A DNA stretch of 64,000 nucleotides from Acidobacteriota bacterium (GTDB lineage Bacteria; Acidobacteriota; Terriglobia; Acidiferrales; UBA7541). The translations under genes were made by a program, and so were the position numbers. The notes under the pieces were generated by a model. It worked only from the letters and a program-made list of their open reading frames with translations. It was not told where the DNA came from and made no database searches. Of this stretch, positions 1 through 9,572 are shown piece after piece. The stretch spans positions 1 to 64,000 of the forward strand of contig JABDEK010000014.1 of the NCBI GenBank assembly GCA_013287135.1, in the 5' to 3' direction. Every line of letters starts with the position of its first letter. Position 1 is the first letter of the stretch.

Positions 1-2
1 AT

Positions 3-80
3 GTGGTGCTTCAGCGCTTTGCGGATTCGATTTTCGAGGACTTTATACATGCGCCGCCCTTCGAGAAACGAGTCCAGTAA
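3..80 (+). CDS. possible C-terminal end of an unidentified gene (5' outside window)
   Basis: Reading frame 3 is open from the window edge to a TAA at 78-80 and reads like ordinary protein (LQRFADSIFEDF... ending EKRVQ). The other two forward frames look compositionally poor. It is too short to assign to a family. It may equally be chance, since only 25 codons are visible. The gene would run in the same direction as larC, about 680 bp upstream of it. Confidence 0.3.
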   Translation: MVLQRFADSIFEDFIHAPPFEKRVQ

Positions 81-758
81 TGAGCGCGGAAGGGTGGAAA
101 AAACGCGTAAGGCAGAATTGAATTTTTTGGCGATTTAATTTGCGGGTTGGCAAGGCTGAGAAGTGCTCGTTACATTTGATTTTGGTGCGGGAGCGGGCGG
201 GCAACTCTGCGGCGTCGCCGAACTCTATCATCAATGATCTAATTTTTATCACGCCGGACGCTAGCACGTCGTTAAACGAAATTCAAGGAGTCGTGTGTGT
301 GGGTCGTGGCAGCGGCCGCTTGAAACCGTTCGCGGCCACGGTCGAACGCAAGGCCGGCTCTCTCGATGCGTTAGTCGATGTGGAGCCTTCGCATCAATAT
401 GACCTGTAGGGAAGTTGGCAGATTTGGGGGATCAGGGACAGCGCGTGACGTTTTGTCCTCTACAGATCAAATTATCGTGGAATAACCAGTCTCGGTTTCG
501 TTCGCGAGGAGAGCGATCAGGATTGCCCTGATACCACCACCGCCGGCAATTTGAATATTTCTGATGACGGACTGATTTCCGCGAAGCCGGAAGACGCCAG
601 CAGCCTCAATTAACCTGTATATACAGCTCAAAACAAAATCATTGAAAGCGAAACACGCCTCCTCAGCTAAAGAAGCAAAGATCGCGCAATTGACACTCTT
701 CCAGGGCCAGACTAGTATCGTTTTTTCAAGCATTTGCGGGGACTAGCGGCGTACGGAT
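81..758. other. long intergenic stretch upstream of larC, nothing recognised
   Basis: No convincing gene is seen here. The 89-codon forward ORF at 140-409 and the 88-codon reverse ORF at 467-733 have no recognisable motif, no good ribosome binding site and unlike-protein composition in their first halves. The second half of the forward ORF (NEIQGVVCVGRGSG onward) looks slightly more protein-like, so a decayed or very small gene cannot be excluded. No tRNA, hairpin or repeat was found by eye. Confidence 0.4.
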
Positions 759-1961
759 ATGAAGACTGCTCGGATCGCGTATTTCGATTGTTTTTCGGGG
801 ATTAGCGGCGACATGGTGCTTGGGGCGCTGCTCGATGCTGGGGCGGACCTGCGCGCGATTGAAGCGGAGTTGCGCAAGCTCGGGTTGCAGGGCTGGGCGA
901 TTTCGGCGGAGAAAGTGAAGCGCGGCGCGATTTTTGCCATGCATGTGAAGGTTGCATCATCCGAGGGGCATCACCATCGCGGCTTGTCCGTTATTTTAGG
1001 GAGGATTGATAAGGCTGGGCTTGCGCCTCGGGCTGCGGAGCGCGCGCGCCGCATTTTTACGCGGCTGGCGGAGGCGGAGGGGAAAGTTCACAACGTGCCG
1101 GTGGAAGAAGTGCATTTCCACGAAGTGGGCGCGGTCGATTCGATGGTGGACATTGTGGGAGCGGCAGTGGGATTCGAGATGCTGGGAATCGATGAGTTTG
1201 CGTGCTCGGCGCTGGATGTGGGCGCGGGGCAGGTGAAGACGGCGCATGGTTTGCTTCCAGTGCCCGCTCCTGCCACGGCGGAATTGCTGCGGGGCGCGCC
1301 GATGTACGCGAGCGGTATCGCTCGGGAATTGGTGACGCCTACTGGCGCGGCGATTGCGACTACGCTTTCATCTCGTTACGCGCAAATTCCGGAGATGACT
1401 TTGCGCGCGGTGGGGTACGGAGCGGGAAGCGCGGATTTTTCCGAGAAGGCTAATGTGCTACGCATATTGATCGGAGAGAAGGCCAGCAGTGAGGCGGGCG
1501 AGCATTGGGACGAGCCGGTTAGCGTGATTGAAACGAATCTGGACGATATGAGCCCGCAGATTTATGGGTATTTTGTTGAGAAGGCGCTGGCGGCGGGGGC
1601 GTTGGACGTGTTTTCGACCGCAGTGCAGATGAAGAAGAACCGACCAGGAGTGCTGTTGACGATTCTTTGCGAATCCGCGCATACGGCGAAGATGATGGAT
1701 TTGGTGTTTCGCGAGACGACCACGATCGGTGTGCGGACCTATGATGTGCGGCGCAAGGTTTTGGATCGGGAAATTGTGCGCGTGGCAACACAGTTTGGCG
1801 AAGTGCGCATGAAAATTTCGCGTATGAACGGGTCGGTGCTGAACGCGACGCCGGAGTACGATGATTGCCAGCGGCTGGCGGCGGAAAAAGGGATTCCGCT
1901 GAAGCAGGTGATTGCGGCAGCGTCGTTCGAATTTCAGAAGCAGAAAGAATCGCACAAGTAG
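759..1961 (+). CDS. larC: LarC-type nickel-pincer cofactor biosynthesis protein (DUF111 family)
   Basis: This 400-residue protein has the LarC signature start YFDCFSGISGDMVLGAL, a histidine-rich segment near residue 67 (EGHHHRG) and the conserved VHFHEVGAVDSMVDIVG block near residue 120. LarC inserts nickel into the pyridinium pincer mononucleotide that becomes the cofactor of lactate racemase-type enzymes. In Lactobacillus the protein is made from two frames by ribosomal frameshifting; here it is one uninterrupted frame. Usual partners larB and larE are not in the window, so it stands alone. The ATG at 759 begins the conserved N terminus directly (KTARIAYFDCFSG). The family call is secure; the role in this organism is inferred. 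Confidence 0.93.
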   Translation: MKTARIAYFDCFSGISGDMVLGALLDAGADLRAIEAELRKLGLQGWAISAEKVKRGAIFAMHVKVASSEGHHHRGLSVILGRIDKAGLAPRAAERARRIFTRLAEAEGKVHNVPVEEVHFHEVGAVDSMVDIVGAAVGFEMLGIDEFACSALDVGAGQVKTAHGLLPVPAPATAELLRGAPMYASGIARELVTPTGAAIATTLSSRYAQIPEMTLRAVGYGAGSADFSEKANVLRILIGEKASSEAGEHWDEPVSVIETNLDDMSPQIYGYFVEKALAAGALDVFSTAVQMKKNRPGVLLTILCESAHTAKMMDLVFRETTTIGVRTYDVRRKVLDREIVRVATQFGEVRMKISRMNGSVLNATPEYDDCQRLAAEKGIPLKQVIAAASFEFQKQKESHK

Positions 1962-2025
1962 TTTGCGGAGCTCCCTTCGTGATTTCGACGTGCTCCGGAG
2001 TGTGCGTCATTGCCCGGTGTCTTCA

Positions 2026-2041
2026 GGGGCTAAAAAGCCCC
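2026..2041 (+). terminator. short hairpin downstream of larC
   Basis: A perfect 6-bp stem with an AAAA loop (GGGGCT AAAA AGCCCC) lies 65 bp after the larC stop and 129 bp before metG. There is no run of T after it, so it is either a weak terminator or one copy of a small intergenic repeat. The placement between two same-strand genes fits transcript separation. Confidence 0.35.
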
Positions 2042-2169
2042 AGTGATAGCTGCTCTTTACCGCGGCACCGCGTCAAGTCGCGGAGTGCGGCCAATCGTGC
2101 CGAGCGGCCCGTCGTGACGAGCAGCCTGTCGTACATGTTTTAATTTCAGAATAGGAAACAGAAAACTGA

Positions 2170-4338
2170 ATGTCGAAGCCGAAGTTTTATCTAACGACGC
2201 CAATTTATTACGCGAATTCGCGGCCGCACGTGGGGTCTGCGTACACCACGATTGTGTGCGACGTGATCGCGCGCTACAAGCGTATGTGCGGCTACCACGT
2301 GGCTTATCTGACGGGCACAGACGAGCATGGCGTGAACATCGAGCGAGCGGCGGAGAAGCAGGGAATTACGCCGCAGCAGCTTGTGGACAAGAATGAAAAG
2401 ATTTTTCGTGAACTGTGGAAGCTGCTGGGAATCACAAACACGGAATTCATTCGCACGACGGAACCGCGCCATGCGCGGGCGGTGCAGAATCTGGTGCGGC
2501 GGACCGTCGAGCGAGACAAGGACCTGGAGACTTCTAAGCGGGCGATCTACAAAAAGAAGTATGAGGGCCGCTACTGCATCTACGACAACCTTTACGTAAG
2601 CGATACGCCTGAACCGGCAGATTGCCAGATCTGCGGCCGGCCGGGGGAGCTTGTCTCCGAGGAGAATTATTTCTTCCGCCTTTCGACGTACCAGCAAAAG
2701 CTGCTCGAGCTTTATAAAAATAATCCGCACTTTGTGCATCCGGATTTTCGGTTCAACGAGGTGAAGAGCTTCGTGGAGAGCGGTCTGAAGGATATTTCTA
2801 TCAGCCGGAAATCGATCAAGTGGGGAGTTCCGTGGCCGGACGATCCTGAGCATGTGTTTTACGTTTGGTATGACGCGCTGACCAGCTACATGTCCGGCAT
2901 TGGTTTTGAGAGTGAGGACCCGCAGAAGCACGCTGAATTCGAGCGTTTTTGGCCTGCCGACATACACGCGATGGGCAAGGAGATCATTCGCTTCCACGCG
3001 GTTTATTGGCCGGCGTTTTTGATGGCTGCGGGGATTGAACTGCCGAAGCAGATCATCGCGCATGGGTGGCTGCTGTTTGAGCAGGAAAAGATGAGCAAGT
3101 CGAAGGGGAACGTGGCATACCCCGAGCCAATTGTGAACGTGCTTGGGAATGATGCGCTGCGGTACTACTTGCTGCGGGATGTTGTGTTTGGGCAAGACGG
3201 GAATTTTTCGCGTGAGTCGCTGATTACGCGTTACAACGCGGATTTGGCGAACGGGCTGGGGAATCTGGCGAATCGCGTTCTTACGATGATTGGAAAGTAT
3301 TGCAATAGCGTGATTCCGAATGAAGATGACCATGGGATAGAGACTGCCGAGGAGCTTAAGATAGATTCGCTCTTCCACCGTGGTCCCGGCGATGCCGTTC
3401 TACTCTCGAACACGATGTATCGCGATTTCGATTTTAGTGGAGCGCTAGAAAAAATCTGGACAATCGTTTCTTGTAGCGATGGCTACATAACAGAGAGTCG
3501 TCCCTGGGCGCTTGCCGAGGATGGATCGAAACGCGCTCGCTTAAATGGGATTTTATGGAGGGCGGCAGAAGCGCTTCGATTCGTAACGGTGTTAGCTTAT
3601 CCGGTAATTCCGGATGCGAGCCAAAAGATTTGGGAGCAACTTGGGCAGAGCGGGAAAGTTGAGGCTGTCCGAATTGATCAATTGCAGTGGGGCGGACTTA
3701 AATCTGGAACGAAGATTGGAAAGCCTGAAGGGGTCTTTCCGCGCATTGACAAAAAAGAAGCACTGGAGAGGATTGAAACCATGGAAAACGAAATTCGGAA
3801 TCCGGGCAGCACGCAGCCAGACGCATCAACGACTACAACGAAAAAACCAGCGGAAGGAGCGAGCACTGGAACTTCGGTGCTGGGAGCGGCGGCAATCCCG
3901 TCTGGCGCGCCGGGAGGGGAAACCTCCGCTGGAGGAGTGGCGTCTGTTGCGTCGGGAGTTGGAGCGGCGGCTGCGGCAACTGCGGCTGGTGCGACGCCTG
4001 CTGTGCCGGCGAAAATTGGAATTGAGGATTTTGCGAAAGTTGAGCTGCGAGTGGGCGTGGTAAAGTCGGCGGAGAAGGTGGCGGGGGCCGACAAACTTTT
4101 GAAGGTGTTGGTGGATATTGGCGACGAGGTGCGGCAGGTGTTGGCGGGGATCGCGCCGTCGTACGCGCCGGAGGAGTTGGTGGGGCGCAAAGTTGTGGTG
4201 GTGACGAATTTGGCTCCGCGAAAGATGCGCGGCGTGGAGTCGAATGGGATGCTGCTGGCGGCGTCGGCGGGGCCGGATGGTAAGGCGGTTTTGTGCACGT
4301 TTGCGGAGGAAATTCCGGCTGGCGCAAAAGTGAAGTGA
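2170..4338 (+). CDS. metG: methionine--tRNA ligase with C-terminal tRNA-binding domain
   Basis: The enzyme charges tRNA-Met with methionine in the cytoplasm. The 722-residue protein opens with the class I fold motif PIYYANSRPHVGSAYTT; the HVGS form of HIGH also occurs in some bacterial MetRS. It continues with a zinc-type insert around residues 140-160 and KMSKSKGN near residue 310. The anticodon-binding helical region runs to about 545. An Ala/Gly/Thr-rich linker (about 550-615) then leads to an EMAP/Trbp111-like tRNA-binding domain (LRVGVVKSAEKV... to the end), normally used for dimerisation and tRNA affinity. The start ATG follows an A-rich leader containing AGGAAA. The large antisense ORF in the track is a shadow. 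Confidence 0.97.
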   Translation: MSKPKFYLTTPIYYANSRPHVGSAYTTIVCDVIARYKRMCGYHVAYLTGTDEHGVNIERAAEKQGITPQQLVDKNEKIFRELWKLLGITNTEFIRTTEPRHARAVQNLVRRTVERDKDLETSKRAIYKKKYEGRYCIYDNLYVSDTPEPADCQICGRPGELVSEENYFFRLSTYQQKLLELYKNNPHFVHPDFRFNEVKSFVESGLKDISISRKSIKWGVPWPDDPEHVFYVWYDALTSYMSGIGFESEDPQKHAEFERFWPADIHAMGKEIIRFHAVYWPAFLMAAGIELPKQIIAHGWLLFEQEKMSKSKGNVAYPEPIVNVLGNDALRYYLLRDVVFGQDGNFSRESLITRYNADLANGLGNLANRVLTMIGKYCNSVIPNEDDHGIETAEELKIDSLFHRGPGDAVLLSNTMYRDFDFSGALEKIWTIVSCSDGYITESRPWALAEDGSKRARLNGILWRAAEALRFVTVLAYPVIPDASQKIWEQLGQSGKVEAVRIDQLQWGGLKSGTKIGKPEGVFPRIDKKEALERIETMENEIRNPGSTQPDASTTTTKKPAEGASTGTSVLGAAAIPSGAPGGETSAGGVASVASGVGAAAAATAAGATPAVPAKIGIEDFAKVELRVGVVKSAEKVAGADKLLKVLVDIGDEVRQVLAGIAPSYAPEELVGRKVVVVTNLAPRKMRGVESNGMLLAASAGPDGKAVLCTFAEEIPAGAKVK

Positions 4339-4600
4339 CCGTCCGCATTTGAGAATGGCGCAGCGACGAAGCGGGATCACTTGCCGCTGGTGGAATCTGC
4401 GCAAAGGTAAGCGCTTTGCACTGTTCTATTATGTCGCCGCTAAAGCCGCGACCCACAATGCACGGCCCCAATTTTCGTGCGCGGTGAGGTAATGCAGAAC
4501 TAGAAGAATAAGAAGAAGCGAGTAAGTACCGGGGAAAAATCGGCCGGCCGGAAGGCCGCCGCTACAATATCTCTAGCTTCGCGAGACAGCAGGATCGACA
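4339..4600. other. intergenic spacer with a small GC hairpin
   Basis: No gene is seen between metG and tatD. Near the right end, 4545-4558 can fold as CGGCC-GGAA-GGCCG, followed by GCCGCTAC. This resembles short palindromic repeats found between bacterial genes, but no second identical copy was located in the window, so its status as a repeat is unproven. Confidence 0.35.
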
Positions 4601-5407
4601 TTGGAAATTATTGACTCGCATGCGCATTTGGAGTTTCCACAATTTGATGAAGACCGGGTGGCGATGCTCGAACGCGCGCGAGCTGCGGGGATTGAGGCTC
4701 TGCTGGCCATTGGAAGTGGGACGGGGCCGGAGCGGCTGAACGCGGCGATTCCGTTTGCGGAAGAGTACGACTGGATTTACGCGACGATTGGCATTCATCC
4801 GCATGAGGCCCAGCTCGCTAGGGAAGAGCATTTTGCGCGACTAGATGAGCTGGCGAAGCATCCGCGCGTGATTGCGTGGGGCGAGATGGGGCTGGATTAT
4901 TACTACGATCATTCACCGCGCGAAGCGCAGCAGCAGGTTTTTCGGCGGCAACTTGGGCAAGCACGCCAGGCCAAGCTGCCCATCGTGATTCACTGTCGCG
5001 ATGCGTGGGACGATTGCCTGGGCCTGATGGAGCAGGACTGGAAGCCGACCGGGCTTGGCGGGATTCTGCACTGCTTTACGGGAACGATCGCGGAGGCGCA
5101 GCGCGGGCTGGACATGGGGTTCATGATTTCGTTTGCGGGGAACGTGACTTATCCGAAGATGCAGCATTTGCGGGACGTGGCGGGCGAGTTGCCGATGGAG
5201 CGCTTGCTGACGGAAACGGATTCGCCGTTTTTGCCGCCGCAGGGGAAACGCGGAAAACGAAACGAGCCGGCCAACGTCGTGGAGGTAGCGCAAGCGTTGG
5301 CGAATGTGAGAAACTCAACGGCAGAAGAAGTCGCGGCCACGACGGCTGCGAATTTCAGAAGGTTTTTTGGGCTTCGCGCCCCGGCCTCTCCGGCGCCGCC
5401 AAGGTAA
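4601..5407 (+). CDS. TatD-family metal-dependent hydrolase (DNase-like)
   Basis: This 268-residue TIM-barrel hydrolase begins with the metal-binding DSHAHLEF motif, followed by GIHPHEA, WGEMGLDYYYDHS, IHCRDAWDD, HCFTG and TETDSPFLPP, which is the full set of TatD metal and catalytic positions. TatD proteins act as 3'-5' exonucleases or on related phosphoester substrates; the exact substrate here is unknown. The start is a TTG preceded by AGGA at the right distance, and the protein begins exactly at the conserved strand. A prenyl synthase follows after 8 bp, suggesting co-transcription. metG-tatD neighbourhoods are common in bacteria. Confidence 0.93.
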   Translation: MEIIDSHAHLEFPQFDEDRVAMLERARAAGIEALLAIGSGTGPERLNAAIPFAEEYDWIYATIGIHPHEAQLAREEHFARLDELAKHPRVIAWGEMGLDYYYDHSPREAQQQVFRRQLGQARQAKLPIVIHCRDAWDDCLGLMEQDWKPTGLGGILHCFTGTIAEAQRGLDMGFMISFAGNVTYPKMQHLRDVAGELPMERLLTETDSPFLPPQGKRGKRNEPANVVEVAQALANVRNSTAEEVAATTAANFRRFFGLRAPASPAPPR

Positions 5408-5415
5408 TTTTCAGG

Positions 5416-6462
5416 ATGGCATTCGCTGTCCAGATGGTGAAGGGGATTTTCGAGTTAGTCCGCGAGGATTTGGCGCTCGTGGAGCGGGAAATTGCGGCGC
5501 AAAACGGCGCGGCGATTGAGCCGGTAAGCGAAATTTCCAGTTATTTGTGCGAAGGCGGTGGAAAGCGGCTGCGTCCTGCGCTGCTTTTGTTGGCTGCGGG
5601 CGCGTCCGGATATCGCGGCGAGAGCGCGATCCGCTTGGGCGCAGTGGTGGAAATGATTCACAGCGCCACGTTGATTCACGATGACGTGATCGACGGAGCG
5701 GATACGCGGCGCGGGCGTCCTAGCGCGAATGCGCGCTGGGGAAATCACATGAGTGTGTTGGCGGGCGACTGGCTGTACATGCAGTCGTTCGAAATGGCGC
5801 TACGCGAACGAAATTTTCCGATTCTCGATATCCTGATCGACCTCACGCAAAACATGGTGGAAGGCGAACTGTTGCAGCTTACGAGGCTGGGGCGCATCGA
5901 TCTGAACGAAGTGGAAGCCACCGAGCTGGCGTATCGCAAGACCGCTTGTCTTTTTAGCGGATGCTCGCGGCTCGGCGCGGTTCTGGGCAAGCAGCCCAAA
6001 GCGGTGGAGGATGCGCTCGCGGAATACGGGCGAAATGCGGGGCTGGCATTTCAACTAGTGGACGACTTGCTGGACTTTACTGCGTCGCCGGAAAAATTGG
6101 GCAAGCCGGTGCTGAGCGATTTGAAAGAGGGCAAAGTTACGCTGCCGCTGATTTTTGCGTTGGAGGCTGTAGCGCTGGGTTCAGCGGATGGAAATGGCGA
6201 TGGTGCGGGGCACGCGCACTTGCGTTCGAACGGCGATGGGCGACGGCTGGTGGCGAAAGTTTTGGAAGAGCGGGATTTTCAGAGCGTGCGTCCGGAACAG
6301 ATTACGAAACTTGTGAAAGAGACGGGCGCGCTGGAGCGAGCGCAAAAGTTGGCGCGTGACTATGTTTGCCGCGCGAAGGCGAGTTTGAGCGAATTGCCTG
6401 CCACGGAATATCGGCGCGCGCTGCTGACTGTCCCCGATTTTATTCTCGACCGAGAAAATTAG
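5416..6462 (+). CDS. polyprenyl diphosphate synthase (trans-isoprenyl, IspB/HepT type)
   Basis: The enzyme condenses isopentenyl diphosphate units onto an allylic primer to make the long isoprenoid chain used in quinones. The first Asp-rich motif LIHDDVIDGADTRRG and the second LVDDLLDFTAS are both intact, and a GGGKRLRPALLLL block precedes them. The track ORF starts at 4876 inside tatD, but homology-like sequence only begins near the ATG at 5416 (348 residues, close to the usual 320-350). An ATG at 5434 is also possible. Chain length cannot be read reliably. An extra Gly/Asp/His segment (near GSADGNGDGAGHAH) is a small local insertion. Confidence 0.93.
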   Translation: MAFAVQMVKGIFELVREDLALVEREIAAQNGAAIEPVSEISSYLCEGGGKRLRPALLLLAAGASGYRGESAIRLGAVVEMIHSATLIHDDVIDGADTRRGRPSANARWGNHMSVLAGDWLYMQSFEMALRERNFPILDILIDLTQNMVEGELLQLTRLGRIDLNEVEATELAYRKTACLFSGCSRLGAVLGKQPKAVEDALAEYGRNAGLAFQLVDDLLDFTASPEKLGKPVLSDLKEGKVTLPLIFALEAVALGSADGNGDGAGHAHLRSNGDGRRLVAKVLEERDFQSVRPEQITKLVKETGALERAQKLARDYVCRAKASLSELPATEYRRALLTVPDFILDREN

Positions 6463-6632
6463 TCTTCTGAGCCCGGAAACTCCCCCACGAATTCGCAACT
6501 TCGTATCAAATCAAAAGAGCTGCCAAGATGGCGGCGCCACACGAACATTCCTGCGCAGAGTCGCTTGTATTCCGGTTGGGCAATCCCTAAGATGCTTTGG
6601 ATGAATTGTCGACAGAAAATTAGCATGCCGGC

Positions 6633-8102
6633 GTGGCGCGCATGATGCGGGATTGGGCCGCCTGGGCGATTGAAACTGCAAAACTTCGCGGAGCTACATA
6701 CGCCGACGCGCGCGTGATGGACACTCGCCAGCGCGAAATCACCACAAAAAATGGGGAAGTTGGCACGCTGCTGGAATCCGAGTCGCTGGGAATCGGGATT
6801 CGCGTGATCGCGAGCGGCGCTTGGGGATTTGCGTCCACCGACCGGTTAACGCGTGAAGGCGTGCAAGCTTGCGCGGCGCAAGCTGTGAACATTGCGAAAG
6901 CTTCCGCGCTCGCGAAACATGCGGACGTTGCGCTCGCGCGCGAAGACGTTTATGTGGACACCTGGCAAAACCCGTTCGTCAAAGATCCGTTCCGCATTCC
7001 GGTGGAACGCCAAATCGATTTGCTGCTGCGCGCGGACAAGGAAATGCTTGCGGTAAAAGGCGTGACGCTGGCCGAAGGGTCCATGATGTTCCGCAAAATC
7101 GATCAGCTGTTCGTTTCCAGCAGCGGGTCGGTGATTCACCAGGTGAAAATGCAGTCGGGCGCTGGGATTGTGGCCACTTCGTTTGCGAAGAGCGAAATTC
7201 AGAAGCGGTCGTATCCGAATAGTTTTGGCGGGCAACATTCGTTGCAAGGTTACGAGCTGATCGAATCGTTTGATCTGGTGGGCAATGCGCAGCGTATTGG
7301 CGGGGAAGCGGTCGCGCTACACTCGGCGGCTCAGTGTCCGGAGGGGAGCAGCACGATTATTCTGGCCGGTTCGCAACTTGGATTGCAGATTCACGAATCG
7401 GTGGGGCACCCGATTGAGTTGGACCGCGTTCTTGGGCAGGAAGCGAATTTCGCGGGCATGAGTTTTCTCACCGTGGATAAATTGCGCAAATTGAAATATG
7501 CGTCAGACATTGTGAATGTGGTGGCAGACGCGCGACTGGAGCACGGGCCGGGACTTGGCACGTTCGCATACGATGATGAAGGCGTGCCGGCGCAGTGCAC
7601 TCCCATTATTACAAACGGACTTTTTACCGGGTACTTGAGCAATCGCGAAACTGCCGCGGCGATTGGCGAAACGCGCTCGAGCGGGACCATGCGCACGGAA
7701 AATTGGAACCGGCTGCCCATGATTCGTATGACGAACATCAGTTTGAATCCGGGGACATGGAAATATGACGACTTGATCGCCGATACCGACGAGGCAATTC
7801 TGATGGAGACCAATCGATCGTGGTCCATCGATGACCGGCGATATCATTTTCAGTTTTCAACAGAAATTGGGTGGGAAATTAAGGGCGGCAAAAGGGGCCG
7901 CATGATTAAAAACCCGAGTTATAGCGGCATTACGACCGAGTTTTGGAATAGCTGCGATGCGATATGCTCTCGCGATCATTGGACGTTGTGGGGCACGCCG
8001 AATTGCGGCAAAGGCCAGCCGATGCAGACAATGGGCACCGGGCATGGGGCATCGCCGTCGAGATTTCGGAATATAAAAGTGGGAGTGGCGTTCGCCAAGT
8101 AG
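6633..8102 (+). CDS. tldD: TldD-family metallopeptidase subunit
   Basis: TldD is the zinc peptidase half of the TldD/TldE heterodimer, which degrades unfolded or leader peptides. In other bacteria it matures microcins and clears antitoxin CcdA. The zinc site HESVGHPIELDR is present near residue 252, and the C terminus carries the family's conserved glycine-rich end. At 489 residues it has normal length. The track start is GTG at 6633; an ATG pair at 6642/6645 would shorten it by three or four residues. It is followed after 15 bp by its partner gene, so the two are likely an operon. About 170 bp of spacer precede it. Confidence 0.93.
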   Translation: MARMMRDWAAWAIETAKLRGATYADARVMDTRQREITTKNGEVGTLLESESLGIGIRVIASGAWGFASTDRLTREGVQACAAQAVNIAKASALAKHADVALAREDVYVDTWQNPFVKDPFRIPVERQIDLLLRADKEMLAVKGVTLAEGSMMFRKIDQLFVSSSGSVIHQVKMQSGAGIVATSFAKSEIQKRSYPNSFGGQHSLQGYELIESFDLVGNAQRIGGEAVALHSAAQCPEGSSTIILAGSQLGLQIHESVGHPIELDRVLGQEANFAGMSFLTVDKLRKLKYASDIVNVVADARLEHGPGLGTFAYDDEGVPAQCTPIITNGLFTGYLSNRETAAAIGETRSSGTMRTENWNRLPMIRMTNISLNPGTWKYDDLIADTDEAILMETNRSWSIDDRRYHFQFSTEIGWEIKGGKRGRMIKNPSYSGITTEFWNSCDAICSRDHWTLWGTPNCGKGQPMQTMGTGHGASPSRFRNIKVGVAFAK

Positions 8103-8117
8103 GAACCGACACCAAAA

Positions 8118-9563
8118 ATGAAAAGTGGGAAGAAAAAATCGCGTTCGTCACGCGCCCGCGGCTCGCAAGGCGCCAAGACACACACGCAAACTGCGCTGGG
8201 CTCGGCCGCAAAAACTGAAAACAGTGCGCGATTTACGCTTTCGGAACTGCAACACATTGCCGACCGAGTGATCGGGTTCAGCGAAGCGGACGAAACGGAA
8301 ATTGAAATCGATTCGACCACCGATGCGCTTACGCGATTCGCAAATAATACGATTCACCAAAACGTAGCGGAGCACATGCTTGCCATTTCGGTTCGAGCCG
8401 TAGTGGATGGACGCACCGCGCGTGCTACGACCAACAAAACTGACGAAGAATCGTTGCGGCGCGTAGCGGCGGCTGCGGCGACACTGGCGCGTCACCAGCC
8501 CGAAAATCCTGATTTGCTGCCAATACTTGGCCCGCAAAAATATCAGAAGCTGATGCGTTATTTCCCGGCTACGGCGACGGAAAATCCCATGGACCGCGCC
8601 CGTGCCGTCACTCGCGTGTGCAAAATGGCGGAAAAAGTGAAGCAAACTGCGGCCGGGATTTTTTCCAGCGGCGTGCATCAATCCATTTTGGCGAATTCAG
8701 AGGGATTGTTTGCCAGCCATCAGTACACCGATGCTGAATTTTCGATCACTATTCTGGAAGATAATTCATCGGGTTGGGCCAAAGCGAACTCGCCGGACAT
8801 TCGCGATATCGATCCCGACGCACTCGCAGAGCGAGCCAGCAACAAAGCAATCGCTTCGCGCAAGCCGCGCGATCTGGAGCCGGGACACTATACGGCGATT
8901 TTGGAACCTTCCGCCGTGCTCGACATTATCGGTTCGCTTTTTTACGATTTTTCCGCTACCGCTGTGGCTGATAAACGTTCCTGCCTGAATGATCGCATGG
9001 GGAAAAAGATTTTTGGAGAGAACATCACATTGTGGGATGACGTGCACCATCCTCTCCAACTTGGCGCGCCCTACGACGGCGAGGGAATGCCGAGGCAGAA
9101 AATCCTGTTGGTGGACCGCGGCGTTCCAAACAACCTTGTTTACTCACGCGCAACCGCCAAAAAAATGAAAACAAAGCCGACCGGCCACGGTCTGCCGTTG
9201 CCAAACGAATTCGGTGAGGCGCCGATGAACCTGGTTTTCGCAGGCGGAGACAAGACCGTGGACGACATGGTGCGTTCTACAGAGCGAGGCATTCTGGTTA
9301 CGCGGGCCTGGTATATACGCGAAGTGGACCCCTATGAAAAAATCCTTACGGGCATGACGCGCGACGGCACCTTTCTCGTTGAAAACGGACGCATCGCCAG
9401 CGGAATCCGAAATTTCCGCTTCAATCAAAGCGTGATCGAAATGCTTTCGAACGTGGAGATGCTGGGCCCCGCTGTGCGCGCTGCCGGAGAAGAATCGTTC
9501 GAGATGGTGGTTCCGGCAATGAAGGTGCGCGACTTCCATTTCAGCGAAGTAACGAAATTCTAA
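8118..9563 (+). CDS. TldE/PmbA-family partner of TldD
   Basis: This 481-residue protein belongs to the same U62-like peptidase family as TldD but lacks the HExxxH zinc site, as expected for the TldE/PmbA half. Shared family features are the LTRFANNTIHQN segment near residue 75 and the C-terminal LVENGRIASGIRNFRFN strand. The N terminus has about 40 extra Lys/Ser/Ala-rich residues before the conserved domain. Position 15 bp behind tldD supports a co-expressed heterodimer. It ends 9 bp before a convergent gene, so the two transcripts must overlap or terminate bidirectionally in that gap. Confidence 0.9.
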   Translation: MKSGKKKSRSSRARGSQGAKTHTQTALGSAAKTENSARFTLSELQHIADRVIGFSEADETEIEIDSTTDALTRFANNTIHQNVAEHMLAISVRAVVDGRTARATTNKTDEESLRRVAAAAATLARHQPENPDLLPILGPQKYQKLMRYFPATATENPMDRARAVTRVCKMAEKVKQTAAGIFSSGVHQSILANSEGLFASHQYTDAEFSITILEDNSSGWAKANSPDIRDIDPDALAERASNKAIASRKPRDLEPGHYTAILEPSAVLDIIGSLFYDFSATAVADKRSCLNDRMGKKIFGENITLWDDVHHPLQLGAPYDGEGMPRQKILLVDRGVPNNLVYSRATAKKMKTKPTGHGLPLPNEFGEAPMNLVFAGGDKTVDDMVRSTERGILVTRAWYIREVDPYEKILTGMTRDGTFLVENGRIASGIRNFRFNQSVIEMLSNVEMLGPAVRAAGEESFEMVVPAMKVRDFHFSEVTKF

Positions 9564-9572
9564 GTTTTCCCG

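Noticed and set aside
738-815. Similar GGGGA(C/T)TAGCGGCG strings just before and just after the larC start
   Set aside because: The second is explained by coding for the conserved GISGD motif; the similarity is short and probably chance.
2170-2260. MetRS HVGS instead of HIGH as a possible defect
   Set aside because: This variant occurs in other functional bacterial MetRS, and the KMSKS loop is intact.
2191-3378. 395-codon antisense ORF opposite metG
   Set aside because: Arg/His/Leu-rich translation without motifs; the sense frame is a complete methionyl-tRNA synthetase.
4876-5415. Upstream extension of the polyprenyl synthase ORF
   Set aside because: It is an alternative frame of tatD; homologous sequence begins near 5416.
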